64,000 bases of DNA from Streptococcus hyointestinalis (GTDB taxonomy: Bacteria > Bacillota > Bacilli > Lactobacillales > Streptococcaceae): positions 1,612,001-1,676,000 of the forward strand of contig NZ_UHFN01000007.1 in NCBI RefSeq assembly GCF_900459405.1. Direction: 5' to 3'. Both the position numbers and the translations under genes were made by a program. Under the pieces are notes generated by a model. That model worked only from the letters and a program-made list of their open reading frames with translations. It was not told where the DNA came from and made no database searches. This document shows positions 63,936-64,000 of this stretch, piece after piece; position 1 is the stretch's first letter, and the number at the start of each line of letters is the position of its first letter.

Positions 63936-64000
63936 TTAATCTTCATTTGGATGGCTGACAATCAGAGTAAGCTCACCTGTTAGCTCCCAACTATTGACAT
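63936..64000 (-). CDS. C-terminal end of an unidentified gene
   Basis: The last 21 codons of a minus-strand frame are visible, ending NSWELTGELTLIVSHPNED. A terminator follows at once, which supports a real gene end. Too little is present to name a family. Confidence 0.6.
   Translation of the reverse strand, partial: VNSWELTGELTLIVSHPNED

Noticed and set aside
1-64000. CRISPR array, tRNA or rRNA genes
   Set aside because: No regularly spaced repeats and no tRNA or rRNA sequences were seen; the long repeats are IS copies.

Overview
The window looks like the chromosome of a low-GC Streptococcus, most likely the S. bovis/S. equinus complex. This rests on gene content and layout, not on a marker gene search: a rhamnose-glucose wall polysaccharide (rgp) cluster ending in rmlD, the dnaG-rpoD operon next to mscL and rpsU, a complete bacterial glycogen operon with pullulanase, a MalR-controlled maltodextrin system and a bile salt hydrolase. 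Nearly every host gene has a streptococcal Shine-Dalgarno site and A/T-rich sigma-A promoters.

Layout. 1-10.1 kb (minus strand): a translationally coupled rgpA-rgpF operon followed by two further glycosyltransferases and a truncated DUF2142 membrane protein. 10.2-15.3 kb: rmlD, then dnaG-rpoD-sufT, mscL (plus) and rpsU. 15.3-18.1 kb: two IS30-family elements placed end to end between three copies of one 14-base sequence. 18.2-20.5 kb: a membrane protein with a damaged or unusual start, a YkgJ protein and an amino-acid binding lipoprotein. 20.6-23.7 kb: an ISL3 element that itself carries an IS110 element. 23.7-44.7 kb: alpha-glucan metabolism, namely malP-malQ, a second copy of the first IS30 element that has removed the 3' part of glgP, then glgA-glgD-glgC-glgB, pulA, malR and malXFG plus a MsmK-type ATPase. 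44.7-53.8 kb: Nudix, ECF S-component, a second IS110, bile salt hydrolase, uvrB, glnPQ. 53.8-57.6 kb: an antibiotic-type attenuator leader, a third IS110, and an ABC-F ATPase with a small membrane protein. 57.6-61.4 kb: a divergent MFS exporter/PadR pair and a second ISL3 copy. 61.4-64 kb: obgE with two small proteins, an RsuA-type pseudouridine synthase and the end of one more gene.

Most notable points. (1) A leader with a strong promoter, a three-codon upstream reading frame and mutually exclusive antiterminator/terminator helices lies at 53821-54050. It was almost certainly the leader of the ABC-F gene at 55607, but an IS110 element has inserted exactly between the terminator and the gene's Shine-Dalgarno sequence. 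(2) That IS110 and its relative at 45.8 kb carry upstream RNAs with bridge-RNA architecture. Loop sequences of these RNAs match the insertion-site flanks, and a donor-loop stretch tracks each element's own right end. (3) Insertions have also cut glgP, separated an ECF gene from its probable promoter, and moved malP away from its terminator. (4) GCAARCGNTTGC-like operators link pulA, malQP, malX and malR into one MalR/CcpA regulon. No rRNA, tRNA or CRISPR array was seen.
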